From: Lacisediminihabitans sp040549465
GTDB lineage: Bacteria; Actinomycetota; Actinomycetes; Actinomycetales; Microbacteriaceae
Length of the DNA stretch: 64,000 bases
Direction of reading: 5' to 3'
Assembly (NCBI RefSeq): GCF_040549465.1
Contig: NZ_JBEPTL010000010.1
Coordinates: 69,837-133,836 of the forward strand
This document shows, piece by piece, positions 7,836 to 17,425 of the stretch. Position numbers and translations under genes: made by a program. How positions within the stretch are numbered: the stretch's first letter is position 1; each line of letters starts with the position of its first letter. Below the pieces are notes generated by a model. The model did no database searches, was not told the DNA's origin, and was given only the letters and a program-made list of their open reading frames with translations.

Positions 7836-9565
7836 ACTGCCTCCTCCGCGGTGAGCTGCGATTCGACGATCTCGATATAGGTCGGCGAGCTCTCGAGTAG
7901 CTGTTCATGGGTGCCCTGACCGACGATCCTGCCGTCCTCGAGCACGATGATCTGGTCGGCATCGATGATCATCGAGATGCGCTGGGCGACGATGATCATC
8001 GTCGCCTCTGAGACGTTACGCTTCAGGGCGAACCTGAGGCGGGCATCCGTGGCGAGGTCGAGCGCCGAAAATGAGTCGTCGAAAACGTAGATCTCCGGCC
8101 GCTTGACCAGAGCCCTCGCGATAGCGAGTCGCTGGCGCTGACCGCCGGAGACGTTGGTACCGCCTTGCGCGATTGGGGCATCGAGTCCCTCGGCCATCTC
8201 GGAGACGAAGTCTTTTGCCTGCGCGGTCTCCAGGGCCGCCCAGAGCTCTCCATCGGTCGCATCCGTCTTTCCGTAACGAAGGTTGCTGGCGATCGTGCCG
8301 GAGAACAGGTAGGGCTTCTGCGGCACGAGGCCGATCCTGCTCCAGAGCAGGTCAGGATCGATCTGCTTTACGTCCACGCCGTCGACCCTCACCGAACCAG
8401 ATGTCGCATCGAAGAGCCTGGGCAGCAGGTTGACCAGCGTGGTTTTGCCGGCGCCCGTGCTGCCGATGATGGCCGTGGTCTTGCCAGCGGGAACCGTGAA
8501 GTTCAGGTCGCTGAGCACCGGCTGTTCCGCGCCGGGATAGGCGAACCCGACCTCGGCGAAACTGATCGTGCCGGCCTCGGCGAGCGTCGTCACCGGCTGT
8601 GACGACGTGCGAACAGTCGACTCGGTGTCGAGCACTTCGCTGATGCGGTCGGCGCTCACCGATGCCCGAGGAATCATGATCGCCATGAAGGTGGCCATCA
8701 TCACGGCCATCAGGATCTGCATGAGGTAGGAGAGAAAGGCCGTGAGTGTGCCGACCTCCATCGAGCCGTCCTGGATACGGAACGAACCGAACCAGATGAC
8801 CGCGACGCTCGACACGTTCAGCACCAGCATGACGATCGGGAACATCAGGGCGGTGAGGCGTCCGACGTTGAATGCTGTGCGCGTGACCTCGTCATTGGCC
8901 GTGCGGAACCTGTCGACCTCGACATCCTCACGAACGAAGGCGCGCACGACACGGATGCCGGTGAGCTGCTCCCTGAGGATGCGGTTGATGTTGTCGATGC
9001 GCTTCTGCATCAGGCGGAACTGCGGAACCATCCGTGAGATGACCAGTCCGATCAGGATGATGAGCAACGGAACGCTGACCGCCATCAGCCATGAGAGCTG
9101 CAGGTCCTGCTGCAGGGCGAGGATGATTCCACCGATGGCGAGGATCGGCGCCGACACCAGCATCGTGCAGGTCATCAGCACCAGCATCTGCACCTGCTGC
9201 ACGTCGTTCGTGGAGCGGGTGATGAGCGACGGTGCGCCGAAGTGGGTGACCTCCCGCTCGGAGAAGCCGCCGACGCGCTGGAATACCGCCGCGCGCAGGT
9301 CACGACCGACGGCCATGGCAACCTTTGCACCGAAATAGACGGCGGTAATCGCACAGGCGACCTGCAGGAGCGTGACGCCGAGCATTACCGCGCCGGTGTT
9401 CAGGATGTATCCGGTGTCGCCCTTGGCGACGCCCGTGTCGATGATGTCGGCGTTGAGCGTGGGCAGGATCAACGAGGCGATCGATTGCAGCAACTGGAAC
9501 ACGATCACCGCCACCAGGAGGCGGAGATGTGGTCGGAGGTACCGACGAAGAATTCTAAGAAGCAT
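7832..9565 (-). CDS. ABC exporter half-transporter with degenerate catalytic site
   Basis: 577 residues: six membrane helices in residues ~1-320, then an ATPase domain. It has Walker A GSTGAGKT and a good signature NVSGGQRQRLAIARAL. Walker B reads YVFDDSFSALD, with Asp where the catalytic Glu should be, and the switch residue is Gln (IIVAQRIS) rather than His. These are the hallmarks of the non-hydrolysing half of a heterodimeric exporter. Its start overlaps the upstream TetR gene by 11 bases and its stop overlaps the next half-transporter by four, so the three genes form one transcript. Confidence 0.93.
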   Translation of the reverse strand: MLLRILRRYLRPHLRLLVAVIVFQLLQSIASLILPTLNADIIDTGVAKGDTGYILNTGAVMLGVTLLQVACAITAVYFGAKVAMAVGRDLRAAVFQRVGGFSEREVTHFGAPSLITRSTNDVQQVQMLVLMTCTMLVSAPILAIGGIILALQQDLQLSWLMAVSVPLLIILIGLVISRMVPQFRLMQKRIDNINRILREQLTGIRVVRAFVREDVEVDRFRTANDEVTRTAFNVGRLTALMFPIVMLVLNVSSVAVIWFGSFRIQDGSMEVGTLTAFLSYLMQILMAVMMATFMAIMIPRASVSADRISEVLDTESTVRTSSQPVTTLAEAGTISFAEVGFAYPGAEQPVLSDLNFTVPAGKTTAIIGSTGAGKTTLVNLLPRLFDATSGSVRVDGVDVKQIDPDLLWSRIGLVPQKPYLFSGTIASNLRYGKTDATDGELWAALETAQAKDFVSEMAEGLDAPIAQGGTNVSGGQRQRLAIARALVKRPEIYVFDDSFSALDLATDARLRFALKRNVSEATMIIVAQRISMIIDADQIIVLEDGRIVGQGTHEQLLESSPTYIEIVESQLTAEEAV

Positions 9566-10163
9566 GGATTTCCTGTTGTTCGCTGGTTGCGTGGCTGGGT
9601 TGCCCCGCGATTCCGTTCATGATGAGTGAGGTGAGGGCTGGGGGATCGAATTCAGTTCCGACGTTGAACTGGGGTATCGACGAGGCGAATGAAATCAATC
9701 GGATGTAGTGCGCGACGCGTTCCGGCGGAAGATTCAGTTCGACCAGGTCGGGTTCGAGAATTCTGGCGATGGTCTCGGCGAACTCGATGCGCCGGTTGGC
9801 CACGGGCGGTCTGCCCACCTCGCCGAGCACCGACATGAACCCGATGACTTGTTCGAATCGGTCCCGCATCAATTCGATGACGCGACACACCTTGTCGGCC
9901 AATGGCATGTCCGGCGAGATGTCTGCGAGCCCGCGTTCCAGTGGCGCCGGATCCAGGTGTCTGACGATCGCGGCCTGTATCAGGCTCTCCTTGTCGCCGA
10001 AGGCACGAAAGATCGTGCCCTCCGCGATTCCAGCTTCGTCGGCGATCTGACGTGTTGTGACTGACCGGCCGTTTTCGATGAGAAGGGGGATAGCCGCGTC
10101 GATGATCATCGCGCGCCGGTCATCCACCGAAAGCGGGCTTGCGCGCTGTGCTTTCTCGACCAT
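9555..10163 (-). CDS. TetR-family regulator of the ABC exporter
   Basis: About 202 residues from the ATG at 10163 (MVEKAQRASPL). A longer start at 10196 is possible but less likely, because a perfect palindrome typical of TetR operators occupies 10180-10193, where a promoter is expected. The helix-turn-helix reads SVTTRQIADEAGIAEGTIFRAFGDKESL, a textbook TetR recognition region. The C-terminal ligand domain is family-variable. It is the first gene of the operon with the two exporter halves, so it most likely represses itself and them and is released by an exported compound. GGTGAGG lies just upstream of the chosen ATG. Confidence 0.88.
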   Translation of the reverse strand: MVEKAQRASPLSVDDRRAMIIDAAIPLLIENGRSVTTRQIADEAGIAEGTIFRAFGDKESLIQAAIVRHLDPAPLERGLADISPDMPLADKVCRVIELMRDRFEQVIGFMSVLGEVGRPPVANRRIEFAETIARILEPDLVELNLPPERVAHYIRLISFASSIPQFNVGTEFDPPALTSLIMNGIAGQPSHATSEQQEIHAS

Positions 10164-10179
10164 GGCCTCACCGTAGCGG

Positions 10180-10193
10180 AGTGAGCGCTCACT
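10180..10193. promoter_or_regulatory. Candidate TetR operator
   Basis: AGTGAGCGCTCACT is a perfect 14-base palindrome located 16 bases upstream of the preferred TetR start codon. It lies within the roughly 100-base gap to the divergent oxidoreductase gene, so one operator could control both directions. Confidence 0.6.
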
Positions 10194-10266
10194 CACAAGT
10201 TCTCATGCGGACGAATGTAGTGGACGACCGCTAGCGTTGGGAAATCACGAGAAGACGGAGACACCG

Positions 10267-11181
10267 ATGTCAAGAGCGGTCCGATACACGAGCAATGGCG
10301 GCCCCGAAGTGCTCGAGATCGTCGACGTATCAGAGCCGCACGCCGCGCCCGGCCAGGTACGGGTCGCTGTTCGTGCGGCAGGGCTCAACCCCTTCGACTT
10401 CAAAGTGCGCAGCGATCCCGACTACATGCCGAACCATAAGCTGCCGAGCGGACAGGGCGCGGAGTTCGCCGGCGTCGTCGACGAGGTCGGCGAGGATGTC
10501 ACCGACGTGGGTATCGGCGACGAAGTACTCGGCTGGGCCGGCTTCGCCGCACAGGCGGATTATGTCGTCGTGCGATCCACCCATGTTGCGCCCAAGCCGG
10601 CCACGCTGGATTGGCCGACTGCCGGGGCCATCGGGCTCGTCGGCAACACCGCGAAGCGGGCGACGGATGCCGTCGCGCCCGGCCCACACGACACCGTGCT
10701 GGTCGGCGGTGCCGCCGGCGGCGTCGGGCTGTTCAGCGCGCAACTCGCCATCCGCGCGGGCGCGACAGTGGTCGGCACCGCGAGTGAGAGCAACCACGGA
10801 TTCCTGCGCACTCTCGGAGTCGTACCGGTGACCTACGGACCGGGGTTGGTCGAGCGTGTTCGCGAGGCCGCGCCACAGGGCATCACCGCGGTCATCGATA
10901 CGGTTGGCCGCGAGACGATCGAGGCGGGACTCGAGCTGGGCGTGGCACCAGAGCGCATCAACACCATCGTTTATTACGCCGGCGTTGAGGAATACGGCAT
11001 CCAGGCAGTCGGCGGTGGTGCGAAGAACACCCAGGAGCTGGCCGAACTCGCCCGCTGGGTGGCAGACGGCGATATCGTGATGCCGATCGCGGCCACCTAT
11101 CCGCTAGCCGAAGTGCGCGAGGCCTACGAACGTCTCGAATCGCGCCATCTGCTCGGCAAGATCGTACTGCTGCTGCCCTGA
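10267..11181 (+). CDS. Zinc-independent quinone oxidoreductase-like NADPH reductase (MDR family)
   Basis: About 304 residues from the ATG at 10267, which has GGAG eight bases upstream; an upstream TTG at 10237 is less likely. The protein is a medium-chain dehydrogenase/reductase of the QOR type. The GroES-like N-terminal half contains GLNPFDFKVRSD and PSGQGAEFAGVVDEVG. The Rossmann half contains VLVGGAAGGVGLFSAQLA, the AxxGxxG nucleotide-binding motif of this branch. No zinc-binding cysteines are present. The family reduces quinones or enones with NADPH. The gene is divergent from the TetR/ABC exporter operon and may share its operator, suggesting a common stress response (inference). Confidence 0.88.
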   Translation: MSRAVRYTSNGGPEVLEIVDVSEPHAAPGQVRVAVRAAGLNPFDFKVRSDPDYMPNHKLPSGQGAEFAGVVDEVGEDVTDVGIGDEVLGWAGFAAQADYVVVRSTHVAPKPATLDWPTAGAIGLVGNTAKRATDAVAPGPHDTVLVGGAAGGVGLFSAQLAIRAGATVVGTASESNHGFLRTLGVVPVTYGPGLVERVREAAPQGITAVIDTVGRETIEAGLELGVAPERINTIVYYAGVEEYGIQAVGGGAKNTQELAELARWVADGDIVMPIAATYPLAEVREAYERLESRHLLGKIVLLLP

Positions 11182-11195
11182 CAGGCCGGCTCGAG

Positions 11196-12167
11196 TCAGC
11201 TCGGGTCGGTGAAAATCTCGGAGATCTCCGCGACATCCGCTTCACTCGGCGACCACTCGGCAGCAGCCGCCACGTTCTGCACGATCTGTTCCGGCTTGGT
11301 CGCGCCGGCGATGACACTGGTGAGTCCCGGCTGGGCCAGCAGCCAGGCGAAGGTCGCGGCGAGCATGCTCACTCCGCGCGCGGAGCAGAACGCCTCGTAT
11401 CTCTCCATGGTGTCCCATGGTGCGCCGTCGAGCAGGTGGCGTCGCTGCGAGATGATGCGGCTGTCGGCTGGGCCGCCGGAGCGGCTGAACTTGCCGGTGA
11501 ACAGGCCGTTGTAGAGCGGAAAGAAGGGCAGGAAGCCGAGACCGTACTCGACAACGGCGGGGAGCACCTCGGCTTCGACGCTCCGCTCGAGCAGCGAATA
11601 CTCATTCTGAGCGGAGATGAATTTCGGATGTCTGCCGAGCATGGCCGTGTACTCGGCGTCGGCGACCTGCCATCCGCTCAGGTTCGAGTGCCCGATATAG
11701 CGCACCTTGCCCTCGGTGATCAGGTCGTCAAGCACGGCGAGCGTCTCCTCGATCGGCGTGTTCTCGTCGGGACGATGCAGTTGGTACAGGTCGATCCAGT
11801 CGGTCTGCAGCCGACGCAGGGATGCTTCGACCGCCAGTCGCACATAACGTCGTGACGCCCTTGCACCCCAGTCCGGCCCGTTCTTGCCTGCCATGTCCAT
11901 ACCGAACTTGGTCGCCAGCACGATGTCGCTTCGCCGGCCCTTCAACGAGTTGCCCATCAGGGTCTCGCTGAGTCCGCGCTCGGCACCATAGATATCAGCG
12001 GTGTCGAACAGCGTCACACCCGCATCGATAGCGGCGTGGATGACGGCATCGGTTCCCGCCTGCGATTCGGTGGCAGTTCCCGCGCGACCGAAGTTGTTGC
12101 AGCCGAGTCCTACAGTCGAAACGACGAGTCCTGACCGACCGAGAGTGCGATATTCGATTGCTGACAT
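11196..12167 (-). CDS. Aldo/keto reductase
   Basis: 323 residues, the usual length for an AKR beta/alpha barrel. It begins MSAIEYRTLGRSGLVVSTVGLG. The active-site Asp and Tyr are in LFDTADIYGAERGLSE near residue 55. The catalytic Lys is in VLATKFG, and the His is in LYQLHRPDENTPIEE. The end (LTSVIAGATKPEQIVQN) gives the NADPH phosphate-binding segment. The sequence resembles the YghZ/AKR14-like or potassium-channel beta-subunit-like group, which reduces small aldehydes and ketones. It converges with the oxidoreductase gene, 14 bases away. The physiological substrate cannot be named. Confidence 0.9.
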   Translation of the reverse strand: MSAIEYRTLGRSGLVVSTVGLGCNNFGRAGTATESQAGTDAVIHAAIDAGVTLFDTADIYGAERGLSETLMGNSLKGRRSDIVLATKFGMDMAGKNGPDWGARASRRYVRLAVEASLRRLQTDWIDLYQLHRPDENTPIEETLAVLDDLITEGKVRYIGHSNLSGWQVADAEYTAMLGRHPKFISAQNEYSLLERSVEAEVLPAVVEYGLGFLPFFPLYNGLFTGKFSRSGGPADSRIISQRRHLLDGAPWDTMERYEAFCSARGVSMLAATFAWLLAQPGLTSVIAGATKPEQIVQNVAAAAEWSPSEADVAEISEIFTDPS

Positions 12168-12287
12168 AGCTCAAGCCTAGGCCGCGCGCTCGGGGCTCTA
12201 CTCCGTCACAATGCGTACGAAGGCCACCTGTCCCCGATGTCCGAAAGACGCCAGATCACCGTCGGATGCCGCGGCTAAAGTCAAGCC

Positions 12288-12803
12288 ATGACCCTTCGAA
12301 TCTCCACCATCCCCGACCCGGCCTTCCTCCGCAGGGTCGACAGCCCTCTCGGTCGCCTCGAACTCACCGGCGACGGTGAAGCCGTTACCTCGCTCACCAT
12401 TGAGCGTGCCGGCCATCTTCCCCATGAGACCCTCGATGAACACAGCGATCGGGTGCTCGACCGCGCAGCGGAGCAACTCGGCGAATACTTCGCGGGCAAC
12501 CGCCGCGACTTCGACATTCCGGTCAAGGTCGGCGGCACCGAGTTCCAACGATCGGTCTGGGAGAAACTCAGCGAGTTGGATTTTGGCGAGGTGATCTCCT
12601 ATGGCGAACTCGGCCTCTCTACGGGTCGGTCCACGGCCGGCCGTGCCGTCGGCGGCGCCGTCGGGGCCAACCCCGTTCCGATCATCGTGCCGTGCCACCG
12701 GGTACTGGCCTCGAACAACAGGATCACCGGCTACAGCGCCGGGAACGGCATCCCCACCAAGGTCTGGCTGCTCGATCACGAGGGCATCGAACACAGGGTG
12801 TGA
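12288..12803 (+). CDS. ogt: Methylated-DNA-[protein]-cysteine S-methyltransferase
   Basis: 171 residues. The DNA-binding domain and active site are unmistakable: VIPCHRV-type motif IIVPCHRVLASNNRITGYS, with the methyl-accepting Cys around residue 138, preceded by GEVISYGELG and the AGRAVGGAVGANPV segment. It repairs O6-alkylguanine in a suicide reaction. The ~75-residue N-terminal ribonuclease-H-like domain is present, and no Ada-type sensor domain is attached, which fits Ogt. It is monocistronic and converges with a membrane protein gene. Confidence 0.95.
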   Translation: MTLRISTIPDPAFLRRVDSPLGRLELTGDGEAVTSLTIERAGHLPHETLDEHSDRVLDRAAEQLGEYFAGNRRDFDIPVKVGGTEFQRSVWEKLSELDFGEVISYGELGLSTGRSTAGRAVGGAVGANPVPIIVPCHRVLASNNRITGYSAGNGIPTKVWLLDHEGIEHRV

Positions 12804-12851
12804 TGGCGGCCCGCTTCGTGACGAAGTCAGGACCATCACGAGCAGCGGCGA

Positions 12852-13391
12852 CTAGCCTTGGTAGCTCGGCGGCTGCGTGCCATATCCGGGCGCAGGCTGC
12901 TCGGTGCTCGCGTAGTTGAACGCCACGGAACCATACCCGGCGAGCGGTGGCGGGAAACCCGCGGCGGTGATGAGTTCCGGTTGGTAGACCTCTGCCCGGC
13001 TGCCCAAGATGAAGGCCCAGACGAAGGGCAGAAAGATGCCGAGCACGACATATCCGCCGTGCTTGCGGAAGGCGATTCCACTGCGATACATCCCGATGTA
13101 GAGGAAGACAGCGGACACGATTCCGCCGTAGGGCACTATCGACAGCAGCGAGAGCCAGCCGCGCTGACCGCCCACCTCGAGCCACACCCAGTTGTTGTAG
13201 AACGGCACCCAGGCGATCCACGGCTTCACGCCGACCTTGCGGAAAAAGGTGGAGAGCGCGATCGCCATCACCACGTAGTAAGCCGCGGCGATGACTATGC
13301 TGATCACGATTATTACGCCGATGATCGCGAAATATGCGGCGAAGAAGCCGTACTCGTAGCCGCTGGGCAGGTCGGGGTTGATGTCGTTCAT
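12852..13391 (-). CDS. DUF5684-type small membrane protein
   Basis: 179 residues with four apparent membrane helices: ~17-45 (YFAIIGVIIVISIVIAAAYY), a segment near 50-60, ~80-100 and ~108-128. The motif KVGVKPWIAWVPFYNNWVW after the first helix marks the DUF5684 family. This family often accompanies signal-peptidase or secretion-related genes but has no established function. The C-terminal ~45 residues are a Pro/Gly/Tyr-rich cytoplasmic tail ending GYGTQPPSYQG. It is separated from yaaA by a few bases on the same strand and could be co-transcribed with it. Confidence 0.8.
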   Translation of the reverse strand: MNDINPDLPSGYEYGFFAAYFAIIGVIIVISIVIAAAYYVVMAIALSTFFRKVGVKPWIAWVPFYNNWVWLEVGGQRGWLSLLSIVPYGGIVSAVFLYIGMYRSGIAFRKHGGYVVLGIFLPFVWAFILGSRAEVYQPELITAAGFPPPLAGYGSVAFNYASTEQPAPGYGTQPPSYQG

Positions 13392-13395
13392 GCCC

Positions 13396-14145
13396 TCAGA
13401 CTACGAGATGGAGCTCACCCAGCGCGCCCCGCGAGAGCATGATGCCGCGTGACGAAGCCCAGGCCAGAAGGTGCTCGACATCGTCGAAGACGATCCCCGA
13501 TTCGAGAAGCGCACGAGCGAACTCCCCTTTGCCCTTCTTATTGAAGTGGTTGAGGGCGCGCTGCTGGCCATCGGGACCCTCCGACAGCAGCCGCAGAAAG
13601 AACACGTTCTCGCGGTCGCCGGGGGCCCGACCCAACTCGACGTAGGCCTCAGAACGCAGATCGAGAATGAGTCCGTCATGCCCGGCCAGCACTCGGGCTA
13701 TCGGCTCGCGCCAGGTCGACTTCAGCGAGATGCCTGGCAGCCGGGAATCGTGTGACAGCCGATAGGCGGGCACAGCATCGGAAGCCCCCAGAAGTCCGAA
13801 CAGCGCCGAATGGATGACCAGATGTTCCGTTGCGAAGGCACGAGCGGCATCCGATAGTGATTCTGCCTCCAGTGCCTCGTAGAGCACGCCGGTGTAGCGA
13901 TCGATAGCGGGCATCGTTGGAGAAGTGACGAGTGCCCGGTTACGCAGCAGCTCGAAGCGCTGGTTCGGTCCAAGCTTCAGCGCTGCCGACATGGTGGTCA
14001 GGTTTCTGGCCAGCTTCCTCATTGAAGAGAGGGTGGTACGCCGCGGCGCACGAAGCTCAGGATGGCTCAGCCGGGCCAGGTCGAGCACCGTGCCCTCCGC
14101 TCCCCCGTCCCGTTTGGTCTCGGAGGGCGGCAGAACGATCAGCAC
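13396..14145 (-). CDS. yaaA: YaaA family peroxide-stress protein (DUF328/UPF0246)
   Basis: 249 residues. The N-terminus MLIVLPPSETKRDGG carries the SETK motif that is diagnostic of the YaaA/DUF328 family. Further matches are PAIDRYTGVLYEAL in the middle and GLLDLRSEAYVELG-like text (LILDLRSEAYVELG) near residue 180. In E. coli YaaA limits intracellular iron and oxidative DNA damage during peroxide stress, and its fold binds DNA. Its GTG start shares one base with the stop of the upstream kinase gene, so translation is coupled. The iron-protective role is transferred from the family and is not shown here. Confidence 0.9.
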   Translation of the reverse strand: MLIVLPPSETKRDGGAEGTVLDLARLSHPELRAPRRTTLSSMRKLARNLTTMSAALKLGPNQRFELLRNRALVTSPTMPAIDRYTGVLYEALEAESLSDAARAFATEHLVIHSALFGLLGASDAVPAYRLSHDSRLPGISLKSTWREPIARVLAGHDGLILDLRSEAYVELGRAPGDRENVFFLRLLSEGPDGQQRALNHFNKKGKGEFARALLESGIVFDDVEHLLAWASSRGIMLSRGALGELHLVV

Positions 14146-14666
14146 TAGCTGTCGAGAAAGGCGAGTGCTGCCTCGACGTTCACCCCGAGCGGGTTCACGG
14201 AATCGAGGGTGATGCGAGCCACGACGGCACTCGGACCTGTCCAGCTATCGTATTCGTCGAGGCTCTGCTCGACCGCGTGCCAGGTGGGTTCCGACAGGTG
14301 CGCCAGCTTGCGATTGCGAGCTTCGAGGCGTTCGCGGTGCAGGTCGGCATCCGAACAGACGACCTCGATGAACCGCAGCGTTTCACTCTCGCGCTGGGCC
14401 AGTTTCACCCACTGCTCACGAGCCGGTTCCACAGCGTTCACCGCGTCCACAATCACATGATGTCCAGACGAGAGAACGAACTCCGCCAGCTTCTCAGCGA
14501 CCAGGTAGGCAGCGAGGCCCGTCGGCTGGTCGCTGTCAATACCCGCCTCGAGGATGGCCGACTCGATCGGGTCCACCGAGACGACAGTGGCGTTGAGCCG
14601 ACCCCCGAGCACCTCGGCGATCGTGCTCTTTCCGGCACCGGGAAGACCCGCCATCGCAATCAGCAT
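14145..14666 (-). CDS. P-loop kinase/AAA_33-type ATPase
   Basis: 173 residues. Walker A is at the very start (MLIAMAGLPGAGKSTIAEVLG), and HHVIVDAVNAVEP provides a Walker-B-like strand near residue 75. Size and layout match small-molecule kinases of the AAA_33/zeta-toxin-like group, which phosphorylate a sugar, nucleotide or antibiotic hydroxyl. The substrate cannot be read from the sequence. No antitoxin-like partner is adjacent, which argues against a toxin. It lies 12 bases downstream of atpC and overlaps yaaA by one base, so the ATP synthase transcript may run on through it. Confidence 0.8.
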   Translation of the reverse strand: MLIAMAGLPGAGKSTIAEVLGGRLNATVVSVDPIESAILEAGIDSDQPTGLAAYLVAEKLAEFVLSSGHHVIVDAVNAVEPAREQWVKLAQRESETLRFIEVVCSDADLHRERLEARNRKLAHLSEPTWHAVEQSLDEYDSWTGPSAVVARITLDSVNPLGVNVEAALAFLDS

Positions 14667-14678
14667 GGGTGCGCCGGC

Positions 14679-14945
14679 CTAGGCCTGGACGAGTTCGGCG
14701 AACCGAGCGACGATCGTGACCGTGTCGTGCTCGACCGAGAGGAAGCCGTCGTCGGCCTTGGCGGTGACACCCTTGCCGCCGACATCCGTGATCCGCACCT
14801 CACCGGCGGCGAGGATCGCCAGCAGCGGCTCGTGCCCGGCCAGAATACCGATCTCGCCCTCGGTGGTGCGTGCCACCACCATCGAGGCCTCGCCGGTCCA
14901 GATTTCGCTGTCCGCCGAGACCACACTCACCGTGAGGTCGGCCAT
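14679..14945 (-). CDS. atpC: ATP synthase F1 epsilon subunit, short form
   Basis: 88 residues from the ATG at 14945; an in-frame upstream codon at 14978 would overlap atpD and is rejected. The sequence ADLTVSVVSADSEIWTGEAS and GEIGILAGHEPLLAIL is the N-terminal ten-strand beta-sandwich, which contacts gamma and the c-ring. The protein ends at the end of that domain (FAELVQA). The C-terminal two-helix domain found in ~135-residue epsilons, which acts as an inhibitory latch, is absent. This short form is known in several actinobacterial lineages. It follows atpD with a two-base gap. Confidence 0.93.
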   Translation of the reverse strand: MADLTVSVVSADSEIWTGEASMVVARTTEGEIGILAGHEPLLAILAAGEVRITDVGGKGVTAKADDGFLSVEHDTVTIVARFAELVQA

Positions 14946-14947
14946 CG

Positions 14948-16420
<1,473 letters not shown>

Positions 16421-16446
16421 TGGCTTCTCTACTCTTCTCTTGGGTG

Positions 16447-17346
16447 CTAGCTCTTCACCGAGAGGGCGTCTGCGCCGCCGACGATCTCGGAAATCTGCTG
16501 GGTGATCTCGGACTGGCGAGCGTTGTTCGCGAGCCGGGTGTAGTCGGTAATCAGCTTGTCGGCATTGTCGCTTGCCGACTTCATCGCTCTCTGGGTGGCC
16601 GCGTGCTTGCTCGCCGCCGACTGGAGCAGGGCGTTGAAGATGCGGCTCTCGATGTAGACGGGCAGCAGTGCGTCGAGCACATCCCCCGCTTCCGGTTCGA
16701 ATTCGTACAGCGGAAGGATGTCGTCATCCTCGGGCACTTCGACGCCTTCGACGACCTCGAGTGGTAGCAGGCGAACAACCTCCGGCGTCTGCGTCAGCAT
16801 GTTGACGAAACGGTTGTAGACGACATGGATCTCGTCGACGCCACCCTCGCTCGCGGGCTGGATGAACTTCGCGACGAGGGTTTCGCCGATCTCCTTCGCC
16901 AGCTCGAAGGCTGGACTGTCGGTGCCACCGATCCACTCCTGCACCGCTTCGCGGCGACGGAATGCGAAGTAGCCGACAGCCTTGCGTCCCACGAGGTAGT
17001 AGACGATCTCCTTGCCCTGCGAACGGAGCAGGGTGCTCAGCTCTTCGGCCTCACGCAGCACGTTCGTGTTGAACGCGCCGGCGAGCCCACGGTCGGAGGA
17101 GAAGATGACGACCGCGGCGCGCTCGACCTTCTCCGGCTCTGTGGTGAGGAGGTGATCGATGTTCGAGAAGGTCGCGACAGCCGAGACGGCGCGCGTCACG
17201 GCGCGCGCGTAGGGGCCGGATGCCTGCACCCGCCCGAGCGCCTTCTGAATGCGCGAAGCGGAGATCAGCTCCATGGCCCGAGTGATCTTCTTGGTCGTCT
17301 GGGCAGACTTGATCTTCTGCCGGTAGACCCGAAGTTGCGCTCCCAT
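16447..17346 (-). CDS. atpG: ATP synthase F1 gamma subunit
   Basis: 299 residues. The N-terminal coiled-coil helix begins MGAQLRVYRQKIKSAQTTKKITRAMELIS. The C-terminal helix ends with MKSASDNADKLITDYTRLANNARQSEITQQISEIVGGA, the conserved end of the rotor shaft. The central Rossmann-like domain (VVIFSSDRGLAGAFN) is complete. It forms the rotor axle inside the alpha3beta3 hexamer. The gap to atpA is unusual because it contains a 15-base tandem repeat, described separately. Confidence 0.97.
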   Translation of the reverse strand: MGAQLRVYRQKIKSAQTTKKITRAMELISASRIQKALGRVQASGPYARAVTRAVSAVATFSNIDHLLTTEPEKVERAAVVIFSSDRGLAGAFNTNVLREAEELSTLLRSQGKEIVYYLVGRKAVGYFAFRRREAVQEWIGGTDSPAFELAKEIGETLVAKFIQPASEGGVDEIHVVYNRFVNMLTQTPEVVRLLPLEVVEGVEVPEDDDILPLYEFEPEAGDVLDALLPVYIESRIFNALLQSAASKHAATQRAMKSASDNADKLITDYTRLANNARQSEITQQISEIVGGADALSVKS

Positions 17347-17370
17347 GTCCTGTGTCTTTCTTGTCGTATT

Positions 17371-17421
17371 TGCTTGTGCTGAGCTTGCTTATGCTGAGCT
17401 TGCTTGTGCTGAGCCTGTCGA
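17371..17421. repeat. Three tandem 15-bp repeats followed by a dispersed-repeat core, between atpA and atpG
   Basis: TGCTTGTGCTGAGCT (17371-17385), TGCTTATGCTGAGCT (17386-17400) and TGCTTGTGCTGAGCC (17401-17415) are near-identical direct repeats. The last runs into TGTCGA, so that 17410-17421 reads TGAGCCTGTCGA. That is the reverse complement of the 12-base core found inside lysA at 35385-35396. The atpA stop is at 17426, so the element fills most of the intergenic gap within the operon. Confidence 0.9.
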
Positions 17422-17425
17422 AGCC

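Noticed and set aside
14145..14666. Zeta-toxin-like reading of the small P-loop kinase
   Set aside because: No antitoxin-like gene is adjacent and the gene is embedded in a housekeeping block; a metabolite kinase is more economical.
17371..17415. Short regular repeats that might suggest a CRISPR array
   Set aside because: The units are contiguous 15-mers with no spacers and no cas genes nearby.
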